Of a stretch of 64,000 nt of DNA, positions 8,639 to 16,939 are shown piece after piece. The DNA lies in contig CAYVTZ010000011.1 in NCBI GenBank assembly GCA_964454685.1, positions 1 through 64,000 on the forward strand, in the 5' to 3' direction. A program made the translations under genes and the position numbers. The DNA comes from CAYVTZ01 sp964454685 (lineage in GTDB: Bacteria > Bacillota > Clostridia > Christensenellales > Christensenellaceae). The stretch's first letter is position 1. Every line of letters starts with the position of its first letter. The notes below the pieces were generated by a model. It had not been told where the DNA came from, searched no databases, and saw only the letters and a list, made by a program, of their open reading frames with translations.

Positions 8639-9595
8639 ATGGCAAAGTTTAAAAGTTCTAACAAAATTGGAATATTAGTCGTTTTAGCGGCAATGATCAT
8701 ATTTTTCTCGATCATGTCCAACGCATTTTTTACGGTGGATAACTTTTTGAATGTGTTCCGGCAGGTTTCCATGCTGGGTATTGCAAGTGTGGGATTTGTA
8801 TTTGTGCTGCTGACGGGAGGCATTGACCTGTCCATCGGATCGCAGGTGACATTCGTCAATATCCTCTGTGCTTATTTGATGATCAATGTGGGGATGGATC
8901 CCTTTTTGGCGGTCATCATTTGTGTGGCATGTACCACGGGATTCGGCTTAATCAATGGTCTGATTATCACCAAGCTTAATGTGCTGCCGTTGATTACGAC
9001 GCTGTGCATGATGAACATTTTGCGCGGTATCAGCTACATCATTTGCACGGGTATGCCGATTTTTGGATTTCCCAAATCCTTTTCGTTTTTGGGACAGGGT
9101 TATATTGGACCCATTCCCTTCCCGGTGATCTTGATGGTGATTGCGTTTGCGGTCGGCGGGTTTATTTTGGCAAAGACATATTTCGGCAGATATTTTTATG
9201 CGGTGGGCGGCAATGAGGAAGCAGCGGCGCTCTCCGGTGTGAATATCACCCGTACAAAGATATCGGTTTATGCGCTGTGCGGACTGTTTGCGGGCATTGC
9301 AGGCGTAATCTGGCTTTCACGCGTCAATTCCGGTCAGCCGGTTACGGGGTTGGGATTTGAGTTTGATGTATTGACGGCTGTCGTGCTGGGCGGTGTGAGT
9401 ACCGCGGGTGGTGAAGGCGACATTGCGGGAGCCATTATCGGCGTGATTGTGATTGGACTGCTGAACAATGGCTTGGTGCTCATCAACGTCAGCGAATATT
9501 TCCAGCTTGTTATCAAAGGCGTGGTATTGCTGGTGGCGGTTGCGGCGGACAGCAAGAGAAGAATGAAGAAAAAGGTCGTTTTAAAGACGGTATAA
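8639..9595 (+). CDS. Sugar ABC transporter permease (RbsC-like)
   Basis: This 318-residue membrane protein of the BPD_transp_2 family has 8-10 predicted hydrophobic helices starting with IGILVVLAAMIIFFSIM. It has the family hallmark TGGIDLSIGS in the first third and a conserved Gly-rich VLGGVSTAGGEGDIAGA segment near the C-terminus that contacts the ATPase. It forms the channel with the 7139 ATPase, presumably as a homodimer because only one permease is present. It starts 18 bases after the ATPase stop behind an AGGGG site. Confidence 0.92.
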   Translation: MAKFKSSNKIGILVVLAAMIIFFSIMSNAFFTVDNFLNVFRQVSMLGIASVGFVFVLLTGGIDLSIGSQVTFVNILCAYLMINVGMDPFLAVIICVACTTGFGLINGLIITKLNVLPLITTLCMMNILRGISYIICTGMPIFGFPKSFSFLGQGYIGPIPFPVILMVIAFAVGGFILAKTYFGRYFYAVGGNEEAAALSGVNITRTKISVYALCGLFAGIAGVIWLSRVNSGQPVTGLGFEFDVLTAVVLGGVSTAGGEGDIAGAIIGVIVIGLLNNGLVLINVSEYFQLVIKGVVLLVAVAADSKRRMKKKVVLKTV

Positions 9596-9609
9596 AAGGG
9601 AGAAAGAAT

Positions 9610-10623
9610 ATGAAAGCATATCAATTTGATCAACCGAATCAGGGCAGAGTGATTGAACTGGATGTGCCGCGCGCCAAGGATGACGAAATTGTCATTCAGG
9701 TGAAGGCGGCGGGCATCTGCGGCACAGACATTCACATCTATGAGGGGAACTACTACGGGGAATACCCCATCATTGGCGGGCACGAGCTTTCCGGCATCGT
9801 GACAGAGGTCGGGCGAAATGTGAGCGGCTATGCGGTGGGCGACATCGTATCGGCTGACCCCAACGTGTTTTGCGAGGCGTGCTATTTCTGTAAGCAAAAT
9901 TTGCAGAATCACTGTCTGGATCGCGCCGCGATCGGCATTGAACGGATGGGCGGATTTGCAGAGTACATTGCGATTCCCGTATCATCAGCATTCAAGCTGG
10001 AAGGCAAAAAAACATTTGAAGAGTATGCGTTTTTAGAGCCGCTTTCCTGCGTGATCAACGGACAAAAACGCGCGCGTGGAGACATCGGTCAAAACGTTCT
10101 GGTGTTTGGCTGTGGGTCCATAGGTCTGCTGCAAATCCAGCTCGCGCGGTTCAACGGTGCGGCAAAAATCGTTGCGGTGGATATTGACGAGAGCCGCGCG
10201 GAACTTGCATGCAAGATGGGAGCGAATGATTTTGTGCTCAGTGACAGTATCATGACCAAGAGGCTTTTTGATTTAAGCCCTCATGGATTTCAACTGGTGG
10301 TGGACTGCACGGGCGTACCAAAAGTACTGGAAAATGCAGTGCAATTTGTACGGGACGACGGCATTTTGCACGTGTTTGGCGTGTGCAACAACGATGCGAA
10401 AATCACGGTGAATCCATATGAGATTTTCCTGCGTGAAATCAAGATCATCGGATCGCATTCGCTGCGCAAGACTTTTGCTGACGCAATCAACATGGTGGAG
10501 GATGGATTGATCAACACCAAGGACTTGATTGGAGAGCGTGTGCACACAGATCAAATGCCGGATGCGATTGAGGCGATGCGGCAAGGTAAATCGTCGCTCA
10601 AGACGATGCTCGTCTACGACTAA
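9610..10623 (+). CDS. Zinc-dependent polyol dehydrogenase (MDR family)
   Basis: This 337-residue medium-chain alcohol dehydrogenase is similar in plan to sorbitol/L-iditol dehydrogenases. Catalytic zinc ligands are C37, H58 and E59 (GGHE). A structural zinc lobe has C88, C91, C94 and C102. The NAD(P) Rossmann fold follows (about 155-185, VFGCGSIGLLQ). It probably oxidises the imported polyol or sugar to a ketose, feeding the kinase at 11714. It lies between the permease and a second MDR enzyme with short spacers and good ribosome binding sites. The exact substrate is unknown. Confidence 0.85.
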   Translation: MKAYQFDQPNQGRVIELDVPRAKDDEIVIQVKAAGICGTDIHIYEGNYYGEYPIIGGHELSGIVTEVGRNVSGYAVGDIVSADPNVFCEACYFCKQNLQNHCLDRAAIGIERMGGFAEYIAIPVSSAFKLEGKKTFEEYAFLEPLSCVINGQKRARGDIGQNVLVFGCGSIGLLQIQLARFNGAAKIVAVDIDESRAELACKMGANDFVLSDSIMTKRLFDLSPHGFQLVVDCTGVPKVLENAVQFVRDDGILHVFGVCNNDAKITVNPYEIFLREIKIIGSHSLRKTFADAINMVEDGLINTKDLIGERVHTDQMPDAIEAMRQGKSSLKTMLVYD

Positions 10624-10636
10624 GGAGGGATAATAA

Positions 10637-11701
10637 ATGCAAGGAACGATGAAGGCGCTGCGCGTGTATGCGCCGTACAAGCAACAGATCGATGTAGTGG
10701 ATATCCCGCAGATTGGCGAAGGGGAAGTTTTGATTAAAGTGCGTGGCTGCGGCATTTGTGCAGGAGATATCAAGACACTGCATGGCGGCCAAAAGGTGTG
10801 GGGAGAAACACCGGAGCAGGCATATATTGAAGCGCCCTGCATTGGCGGGCATGAATTTTACGGGGAAGTCGTAGAGATTGGCGCGGGCATGGAAGGGCTG
10901 GAAATCGGCGATGTGATTACAGCGGAACAGATTCTGCCTTGCGGCGAGTGCAAATTTTGCCGTCAGAACACGCCTTGGATGTGCAAGCCGCATACCATTT
11001 ACGGGTTCAAGCAAAACGCGCAGGGCGGCTTTGCGGAGTATATGCGCTTTGCGAAGGGCAGCATCATCCATAAAATTCCCGAAAACATGGCGCTGGAACA
11101 GGCGGCGTTGATCGAACCATACGCCTGTGCGATGAATGCGGCAGATCGCGGGTATATCCGGCACACAGACATTGTGGTGGTCAGCGGTTTGGGAACGCTG
11201 GGGCTGGGCATTGTTGCGGCGGCGAAGAAGAGTGCGCCCAAGATGATTATTGGTCTCGATTTAAAAGAAAACAAGCGCAAAAAAGCACTGGAATTTGGCG
11301 CGGATATGGTGCTGGATCCTTCTCAAACGGATGTGGTCAATGAGATCATGAGCCTCACGGATGGTTATGGCTGTGATGTGTACATCGAGGCAGTGGGCAA
11401 TGAAATCAGTGTGAAGCAGGGGCTGGATATGATCAGCAGTATGGGCAGATATGTGCAGTTTGGCGTGTTCCCAAAAAACATCAGCGCTGACTGGAACATC
11501 ATCGGGGATACCAAAGCAATCGACATTCACGGCGCTCATCTAAGCGGACACTGCTATGAGCCGGTAATCCGCGGAATTGCGGATGGCAGCCTCAAGACAG
11601 AGGGTGTGGTTTCGCACGTGTTTAAGCTGGAGGACTGGGAGCAGGCGTTTGAAATTGCGGAGAAAGACCCAAATGCCATCAAAGTGGTACTGGTACCATA
11701 A
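10637..11701 (+). CDS. Zinc-dependent dehydrogenase, erythritol/threitol-dehydrogenase-like
   Basis: This 354-residue MDR enzyme has catalytic ligands C41, H72 and E73 and a structural zinc lobe C102, C105, C108 and C116. The stretch CGICAGDIKTLHG followed by a Trp-containing insertion recalls erythritol/L-threitol dehydrogenases. That is memory of family motifs, not a search result. It differs clearly from the enzyme at 9610, so the two probably act on different stereoisomers or on successive steps. AAGGAGGG precedes ATG 10637; a second ATG five codons in is less well placed. Confidence 0.8.
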   Translation: MQGTMKALRVYAPYKQQIDVVDIPQIGEGEVLIKVRGCGICAGDIKTLHGGQKVWGETPEQAYIEAPCIGGHEFYGEVVEIGAGMEGLEIGDVITAEQILPCGECKFCRQNTPWMCKPHTIYGFKQNAQGGFAEYMRFAKGSIIHKIPENMALEQAALIEPYACAMNAADRGYIRHTDIVVVSGLGTLGLGIVAAAKKSAPKMIIGLDLKENKRKKALEFGADMVLDPSQTDVVNEIMSLTDGYGCDVYIEAVGNEISVKQGLDMISSMGRYVQFGVFPKNISADWNIIGDTKAIDIHGAHLSGHCYEPVIRGIADGSLKTEGVVSHVFKLEDWEQAFEIAEKDPNAIKVVLVP

Positions 11702-11713
11702 GGGTGACGCAGC

Positions 11714-13228
11714 ATGTATGTGATTGGACTTGACATTGGAACGAGCGGCGTTAAAAGCACCTTGTTTGACATGCAGGCAAACGTGGTCTGCAATGCCTAT
11801 GAAGAATATGACCTCATCAGTGATGCGCCGGGGCATTATGAGCTGAACCCCGCCGAACTGCTGGAGAAAAGCATTGCCGTGATTGCGCGCTCCATGCAAA
11901 AGGTAGACGCAACAAAGGTGCGCGCCATCTGCTTGACCTCATTTGCGGAATCCTTTGTGTGCATGGATGAGCAAAAGCAAGTGCTTGCAAACACCATGAT
12001 TTATATGGATCGTCGCGGAGAACAGGAATGCGCGGAATTTGTGGCGCAATTTGGAGAGGATACCGTTTACAGCATCGGGATGCAGCCCATTGAATCCATG
12101 TTTGCGTGCTACAAGCTGCGCTGGATGAGCAAGAACAAACCGCAGGTGTTGCGGCAGACAAAGAAGCTTTCCTTTATTGCTGATTTTGTGGCGTATGCGC
12201 TGGGAGCGGAGCATGTCTGCGATTATTCCCTATGCGCGCGCAGTGCGATGTTTGATGTGCGCGCGAAACAGTGGTGGGCGGATGGCGTGCGCTTTGCGGG
12301 TATCGACCCTGCCGTGCTGCCCAAGCCTGTGCCGAGCGGCAGCGCCGCAGGGCAGGTGGACGATGCGGCGGCGTCAAAAACGGGACTGAGCGCGGGCACG
12401 CTGATTGTGATTGGCGGGCACGATCAGGTGCTGGCGGCGGTAGGCTGTGGCATTACCAAGCAGGGCGACATTGCAAACGGAATGGGAACGGTGGACTGTG
12501 TGACCACACTGCTCGGAGAGGCAAGCATCGACATTCCACTGATGAAGCGATACGGGCTGCCGCTGATCCCTTACATTCAAGAAGGGAGCTACATGACCAG
12601 CGCCTTCAATAAATCAGGCGGAAGCGTGATCAAATGGTTTCGCGACACAATGGCGAAAGACCTGAAAAATGATGCGAATGCCTTTGAAAAACTGAACATG
12701 GAGATGCCCGCAGAACCAACGAATTTGCTGATGCTGCCATATTTAGCGGGCGGGGCGACGCCGGAATCAGACGACGATATGCCCGCAGCCTTTTTCGGTG
12801 CGACACTGCACACCTCACGCGGTGATTGGATGCGCGGCATGATGGAGGGCGAGGCATATGTGATGAAGCGTTGCCTGCAATGCTTTGACGGGTTTAAGGA
12901 CGAGGACGGTAAGTTTGTGGTGGTGGGCGGCGGATCGAAATCTGATACCTGGATGCAGATCAAAGCAAACGTATTTGACCGCAGAATCGATATTCCGGTC
13001 AATCAGGAAGCGGGCACCCTTGCAAGCGCAATGTTGTGTTATGTGAACCTTGGCTTGGTAGGGTCTTTGCAGGAGGCGCAGGACCGGTTTGTGTTGACGA
13101 ATAAAAGCTTTGTGCCCAATGAAAAGGTTGCCGAAGTATATGCGAGGAAGTATAATCAATTTATCAGAGCAAGAAAGCTTGCGGCAAAGATACAAGAGGA
13201 AGTGGAGGAAGCGAATGAACGGATATGA
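11714..13228 (+). CDS. FGGY-family carbohydrate kinase (xylulokinase-like)
   Basis: This 504-residue cytosolic kinase has the FGGY/actin-like ATPase fold. The N-terminal phosphate-binding loop is GLDIGTSGVKSTLFD, and the C-terminal adenosine motif is VVVGGGSKSDTW. It would phosphorylate the ketose made by the neighbouring dehydrogenases. The central region reads GGHDQVLAAVGCG, the usual catalytic Asp context of this family (xylulokinase: GGGDN). Length agrees with xylulokinase (about 500). The 3' end overlaps the next start by 14 bases. Substrate specificity is unresolved. Confidence 0.88.
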   Translation: MYVIGLDIGTSGVKSTLFDMQANVVCNAYEEYDLISDAPGHYELNPAELLEKSIAVIARSMQKVDATKVRAICLTSFAESFVCMDEQKQVLANTMIYMDRRGEQECAEFVAQFGEDTVYSIGMQPIESMFACYKLRWMSKNKPQVLRQTKKLSFIADFVAYALGAEHVCDYSLCARSAMFDVRAKQWWADGVRFAGIDPAVLPKPVPSGSAAGQVDDAAASKTGLSAGTLIVIGGHDQVLAAVGCGITKQGDIANGMGTVDCVTTLLGEASIDIPLMKRYGLPLIPYIQEGSYMTSAFNKSGGSVIKWFRDTMAKDLKNDANAFEKLNMEMPAEPTNLLMLPYLAGGATPESDDDMPAAFFGATLHTSRGDWMRGMMEGEAYVMKRCLQCFDGFKDEDGKFVVVGGGSKSDTWMQIKANVFDRRIDIPVNQEAGTLASAMLCYVNLGLVGSLQEAQDRFVLTNKSFVPNEKVAEVYARKYNQFIRARKLAAKIQEEVEEANERI

Positions 13229-14246
13229 AAGAATGAAAGCAACCCTTGCGGGAGAGCGTGTAGATTACACGCCCTCGATGGAGTTGATGATTGACGGGTC
13301 GCTCATCAAAACAGTGGTGGGCAGCGACGATTACGCACAGTTTTGTGAGGTGGTGGGGCTGGATGCGGTGTTGACCCCTACGCCCTCCAAGCTTTATCGA
13401 AGTGAAGTGCTGGACGCGGAAAAGGGTATTTTCAAAAATGAATGGGGTACCGTACGCCAGCAGGGTACGGAAGTGGTTTCCGCCATCATTGACGAGCCGA
13501 TTAAGTCCGCAGAGGATGTGTTTGCTTACCAAGCGCCCGATCCGCTGGATGATTACCGCTTTGTGGAGCTGAAAAAACTGGTGCAGCGCTTTAAGGGTGA
13601 AAAGCTGATTGGGATGCACATTCATGATGCGTTCAACTATCCTTATTATTTGGCGGGCATGGAAAATCTGTTTATCATGATGTTTGAAAATCCGGACGCG
13701 GTGCATCATCTGGTTGACATCTCGGTCAAACACAACATTGCGCTTGCAAAAAAGGCGGTTGAGCTGGGTGCAGACTTTATCATTCTTGGAGACGATTACG
13801 GCGGCGGAAATCAGCTATTGGTTTCTCCGGCGAAGTTCCGCGAGTTCTTTTTACCGGGGCTGCGTCAGGTGGTGGCAGCCGTGAAAGAGGAAGGCGCGTA
13901 TTGCTTCAAGCATTGCTGTGGTGACATCAACGAGATTTTGGACGACATGGTTGCAACGGGCATTGACCTGCTGCATCCGTTGGATCCATCCGCGAACATG
14001 GACATTCTTGCGGTAAAACAGAAGTATCCCAAGCTGGTGGTCATGGGCGGCATCAACTGCTATGAACCGTTGTGCACATTTACTCTGGACGAGATTGAAG
14101 CGGAAACCAAGCGCGTGCTGGATTTGGTGGGCACAGGCGGCAGATATGTGATTGCGTCTTCCAACAGCGTGCATTCGGATGTGAAGCCGGAGAACTATAT
14201 GAAGATGCAGGAAGTGCGCAAAGCTACACCTGTTGCATATCGATAA
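13215..14246 (+). CDS. Uroporphyrinogen decarboxylase/methyltransferase-fold protein (MtaA/CmuA-like) 1
   Basis: This 343-residue protein of the URO-D superfamily also includes HemE and corrinoid:CoM methyltransferases such as MtaA. The part LGDDYGGGNQ (about 191-200) matches the GDD-x-G motif seen in its relatives in this window. FKHCCGDINE gives H233-x-C235, the H-x-C zinc pair of the methyltransferase branch, and C282 (GGINC) may be a third ligand. It is not expected to be HemE: it sits in a sugar operon with no haem genes. GGAGGAAGCG precedes ATG 13215, inside the kinase gene. Its reaction in polyol metabolism is unknown. Confidence 0.8.
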   Translation: MNGYERMKATLAGERVDYTPSMELMIDGSLIKTVVGSDDYAQFCEVVGLDAVLTPTPSKLYRSEVLDAEKGIFKNEWGTVRQQGTEVVSAIIDEPIKSAEDVFAYQAPDPLDDYRFVELKKLVQRFKGEKLIGMHIHDAFNYPYYLAGMENLFIMMFENPDAVHHLVDISVKHNIALAKKAVELGADFIILGDDYGGGNQLLVSPAKFREFFLPGLRQVVAAVKEEGAYCFKHCCGDINEILDDMVATGIDLLHPLDPSANMDILAVKQKYPKLVVMGGINCYEPLCTFTLDEIEAETKRVLDLVGTGGRYVIASSNSVHSDVKPENYMKMQEVRKATPVAYR

Positions 14247-14261
14247 GCGAAGGAGTTTGAC

Positions 14262-14663
14262 ATGATAGAAATGAACGGACTGGCGCACGTGGGCGTATTC
14301 GTTAAGGATCTGAATCGCTCTGTGGCATTCTATCGGGATATTTTAGATTTTGAAAAAACATGGGAGTTTTCTGCGACGGAGGAAGATGGGTCTGTTTCCA
14401 AGGCGGCATTTGTCAAAAACGGTAATTTGGTTTTGGAGTTGATACAACCGGGGAACCCGCAGGAACGTGTGGATGGCAGAGTGGATCACGTGGCGATTCT
14501 GGTCAAGAATATTGAAGCGGTGCGCGGCGAGCTGCAAGCGCGCGGTGTGGTGTTTGAGACAGAGGAAATCGTGCATAATCAGGATGCTGCGCCGAACGGT
14601 TCCAAATGGATTTTGTTCCGCGGACCGGATCAGGAGCATTTGGAGCTGACGGAGATTTTGTAA
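14262..14663 (+). CDS. VOC (glyoxalase/dioxygenase-fold) protein
   Basis: This 133-residue single-module vicinal oxygen chelate protein has two beta-alpha-beta-beta-beta repeats. Metal-ligand positions are visible at H9 (GLAHVGVFV), the Glu of LVLELIQP, the His of VDHVAILV and the Glu of HLELTEIL near the end. Members include glyoxalase I, methylmalonyl-CoA epimerase and epimerases or isomerases of sugar derivatives. It is the last gene of operon 1, with a terminator 30 bases downstream. It could be an epimerase or lyase in the pathway or detoxify a dicarbonyl by-product. Confidence 0.8.
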   Translation: MIEMNGLAHVGVFVKDLNRSVAFYRDILDFEKTWEFSATEEDGSVSKAAFVKNGNLVLELIQPGNPQERVDGRVDHVAILVKNIEAVRGELQARGVVFETEEIVHNQDAAPNGSKWILFRGPDQEHLELTEIL

Positions 14664-14693
14664 CGTGAGCGCCATGAGAGCTGAAACGAGCAA

Positions 14694-14724
14694 AGAGCCG
14701 GAATGATAAGCGTTCCGGTTTTTC
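14694..14724 (+). terminator. Terminator of sugar operon 1
   Basis: AGCCGGAA (14696-14703) pairs with TTCCGGTT (14713-14720), one G-U included, over a 9-base loop. A T-rich tail follows. Confidence 0.8.
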
Positions 14725-14753
14725 TTGTATTTGTACGCGTATTTGGATATAAT
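14725..14753 (+). promoter_or_regulatory. Promoter of ade
   Basis: TTGTAT (14725-14730), a 17-base spacer and a perfect TATAAT (14748-14753) lie directly after the operon 1 terminator. A start near 14760 gives a 5' leader of about 127 bases before ade, long enough to hold a regulatory RNA. Confidence 0.75.
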
Positions 14754-14773
14754 GATATACAATATAGATGTGT

Positions 14774-14828
14774 AAGAGGTGCACTTGGCAGCCGATTGGT
14801 GAAGCGGATGAAAACGCCGGTGCATCTT
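14774..14828 (+). promoter_or_regulatory. Possible structured leader RNA upstream of ade
   Basis: AAGA (14774-14777) plus TGCAC (14780-14784) pair with GTGCA (14820-14824) plus TCTT (14825-14828). This closes a stem with a GG bulge. Two small hairpins can form inside it (GCC-GATT-GGT, and GCG-CGC around GATGAAAA), making a three-way junction. GCAGC near 14788 could alternatively pair with GCTGC near 14838. It does not match the purine riboswitch core or any other class I can recall. The fold was made by eye. Confidence 0.3.
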
Positions 14829-14886
14829 GTAATCACGCTGCTTGGCGGGGTTTGACGGACTAGACAAAAGATGAAGTAAGGCGAAT

Positions 14887-16584
14887 ATGAATATAGAACA
14901 ATTAAAACATAGGATTGAGGCTGCGCGTGATGGCAAAGTGGATTTGGTGCTCAAGAATGCCAATGTGGTCAACGTGTGCACCAACGAGATACAGCGTTGC
15001 GATGTTGCCATTTACGATGGTATCATTGTTGGACTGGGAGACTACGCGGGAGAGCGGGAAATAGATTGCGAGGGTGCATATTTGTGCCCCGGATTCATTG
15101 ACGGGCATGTGCATATCGAGTCGTCCATGTGCTGCCCGCCGGAGTTTGCGCGTATTGTGTTGCCGAAAGGTACGACCAGTGTGATTGCAGACCCGCACGA
15201 AATTGCGAATGTCAGCGGGCTGGATGGGATTCGTTATTTTCGGGATGATTCATGGCAGATTGGACTGCACGTCTTTTTGATGTTTCCTTCCTGTGTGCCT
15301 TGCACGGAATTTGAGGAAAATTTTGAAGCACTGAACAATGAGGATGCGGCGGCGCTGCTGTATGAGCGCACGGTATACGGGCTGGGTGAGGTGATGGACA
15401 GCGGTGCAGTGCTATCCTGCCGCGAGGACATGATCAAAAAACTGAACATGTTTGAACGGCGCTATATCGACGGTCACGCGCCGGGGCTTTCGGGGCGCGA
15501 TCTTAATGCCTATATTGTGGCGGGCGCGACGACAGATCATGAGGCGATCGACTTTGATGAAATCTTGGAAAAGCTGCGCGCGGGCATGTGGGTGCAAATT
15601 CGGGTGGGCTCTGCTGCCAATGATATGCAGGTGGTGCTGCGCAAAATTGCGGAGCATGGCTTGCCGACTGATCATCTTTTTTTCTGCACGGATGATAAGC
15701 ATACGGAGAACATTTTGCAGGAAGGGCACATCAACTGCATTGCGCGGCTGGCGGTGCAGGCGGGCATTGATGGAGTGCACGCAGTGAAGATGGCGTCCAC
15801 CAATACTGCCATCGCATACGGACTGCGCTCCAAAGGCGTGATTGCCCCCGGATTTGATGCGGATCTTGTGCTGATGCGTGACCTTGTGGACTTTGAGCCA
15901 TTGCAGGTTTTTGTGAAGGGCAAAGAGCTCAAGGAGCTGAGCATACAGAAGCAAGAAGCGCCCGATTCGCTTAAAACCAGCATTCACATTGCGCCTATGA
16001 CCGCGAAAAGCATAGAATTGCGGCTGCATCATGCGCGCTCTTGGGTGATCGAGATGCAGGCAGGGCAGCTTGTGACGACGTTGAAGCAAGAGGAAGTGCC
16101 TATGCTGGATGGCTGCTTTATGGCGGAGGGGGCATACGCGAAGATTATTTGCGTGGAGCGACACCATGCAACGGGACACATTGGTGTGGGTATTGTCAAA
16201 AATTTCGGGCTGCGCACGGGTGCGGTTGCATCCAGTGTGGCGCATGATTCGCACAATATTGTCTGCATCGGCATGAATGACGCGGATATGCTGTGCGCGG
16301 TGTCGGCGCTCAAGGAGATTGGCGGAGGATATGTGCTGGTGCAGGGCGGCAAGGTACTTGCCAGCATTCCGTTGCCCATCGGCGGCATCGTCAGCGATGC
16401 GCCTTATGAAGAATTGGTGGCGTATCAATCGAAATTCTTACATGCGCTTTCCAAACTGGGGGTTCCGCAGGAAAGCGATCCGCTGATTCGTCTGTCTTTC
16501 TTCTGCCTTCCGGTGATCCCGCAAGGGAGAGTGACAACGGGCGGACTGTTTGATGTATCACAATGGAAGTTTTTGGAATATTGA
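14887..16584 (+). CDS. ade: Adenine deaminase
   Basis: This 565-residue metal-dependent amidohydrolase converts adenine to hypoxanthine and ammonia. The first metal-binding pair is H74 and H76 in GFIDGHVHIESSM, followed by TSVIADPHEIANVSG, both hallmarks of the bacterial Ade/YicP family rather than of adenosine deaminases. A second conserved core, VASSVAHDSHNIVCIG, is the C-terminal Ade-specific domain. Length is close to B. subtilis and E. coli enzymes (about 575-590). It has its own promoter and leader and faces the modE-like gene, with the two stops about 13 bases apart. Product hypoxanthine would feed the nearby molybdo-hydroxylase. Confidence 0.95.
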   Translation: MNIEQLKHRIEAARDGKVDLVLKNANVVNVCTNEIQRCDVAIYDGIIVGLGDYAGEREIDCEGAYLCPGFIDGHVHIESSMCCPPEFARIVLPKGTTSVIADPHEIANVSGLDGIRYFRDDSWQIGLHVFLMFPSCVPCTEFEENFEALNNEDAAALLYERTVYGLGEVMDSGAVLSCREDMIKKLNMFERRYIDGHAPGLSGRDLNAYIVAGATTDHEAIDFDEILEKLRAGMWVQIRVGSAANDMQVVLRKIAEHGLPTDHLFFCTDDKHTENILQEGHINCIARLAVQAGIDGVHAVKMASTNTAIAYGLRSKGVIAPGFDADLVLMRDLVDFEPLQVFVKGKELKELSIQKQEAPDSLKTSIHIAPMTAKSIELRLHHARSWVIEMQAGQLVTTLKQEEVPMLDGCFMAEGAYAKIICVERHHATGHIGVGIVKNFGLRTGAVASSVAHDSHNIVCIGMNDADMLCAVSALKEIGGGYVLVQGGKVLASIPLPIGGIVSDAPYEELVAYQSKFLHALSKLGVPQESDPLIRLSFFCLPVIPQGRVTTGGLFDVSQWKFLEY

Positions 16585-16597
16585 CGCGGGCAATCGA

Positions 16598-16930
16598 TTA
16601 AAACATGGTTTCGAACAAGCGGTGGGCTTCGGCATCCACCGCTTTTTCAAATGCTTGATAGCGCTGCAAAAAATCTTGCGCAAACGGCGTGAGCGTTGCG
16701 CCGCCGCCATCCTTACCCCCTGTTTGCGTAACGAGCAGGGAGGCGCCCAGCTCCGCTTCCGCCGTTTGAACCATGCGCCAAGCTTTGCTGTATGCCATGC
16801 GCATTTGTGCGGCTGCCTTGCGCAGCGAATGTTGCTCCTGCACCAGCGTCAGCAAGCGCGCCATGCCATGCCCGAAAAACTTTTCCGATCCGTAAAAACG
16901 GATATGCAATCCATATCGGAAGTGTGCCAT
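16598..16930 (-). CDS. Short ModE-like molybdate-responsive regulator (HTH only)
   Basis: This 110-residue protein matches the N-terminal winged helix of ModE/LysR type: RLLTLVQEQHSLRKAAAQM, then KAWRMVQTAEAELGASLL and a conserved GGKDGGGATLTPF wing. The TOBE molybdate-binding domains of full ModE (about 260 residues) are absent, so oxyanion sensing must be lost or supplied elsewhere. It lies nine bases downstream of the binding-protein gene in the same minus-strand operon. GAGGTGATC precedes its ATG. The CGTT-type palindrome at 18101-18124 is a likely target. Confidence 0.82.
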   Translation of the reverse strand: MAHFRYGLHIRFYGSEKFFGHGMARLLTLVQEQHSLRKAAAQMRMAYSKAWRMVQTAEAELGASLLVTQTGGKDGGGATLTPFAQDFLQRYQAFEKAVDAEAHRLFETMF

Positions 16931-16939
16931 GTGATCACC

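Noticed and set aside
13215..14246. HemE (haem synthesis) assignment for the URO-D-fold proteins
   Set aside because: Four copies in sugar operons, H-x-C zinc strand in three of them and no haem genes nearby point to the methyltransferase-like branch.
14725..14886. Known purine riboswitch before ade
   Set aside because: The conserved purine-aptamer core and its loop-loop sequences are absent; only an unclassified structure can be proposed.
15412..16428. 338-codon minus-strand frame inside ade
   Set aside because: It is an antisense shadow rich in His, Arg and Gln with no recognisable domain, while the plus strand encodes a clear adenine deaminase.
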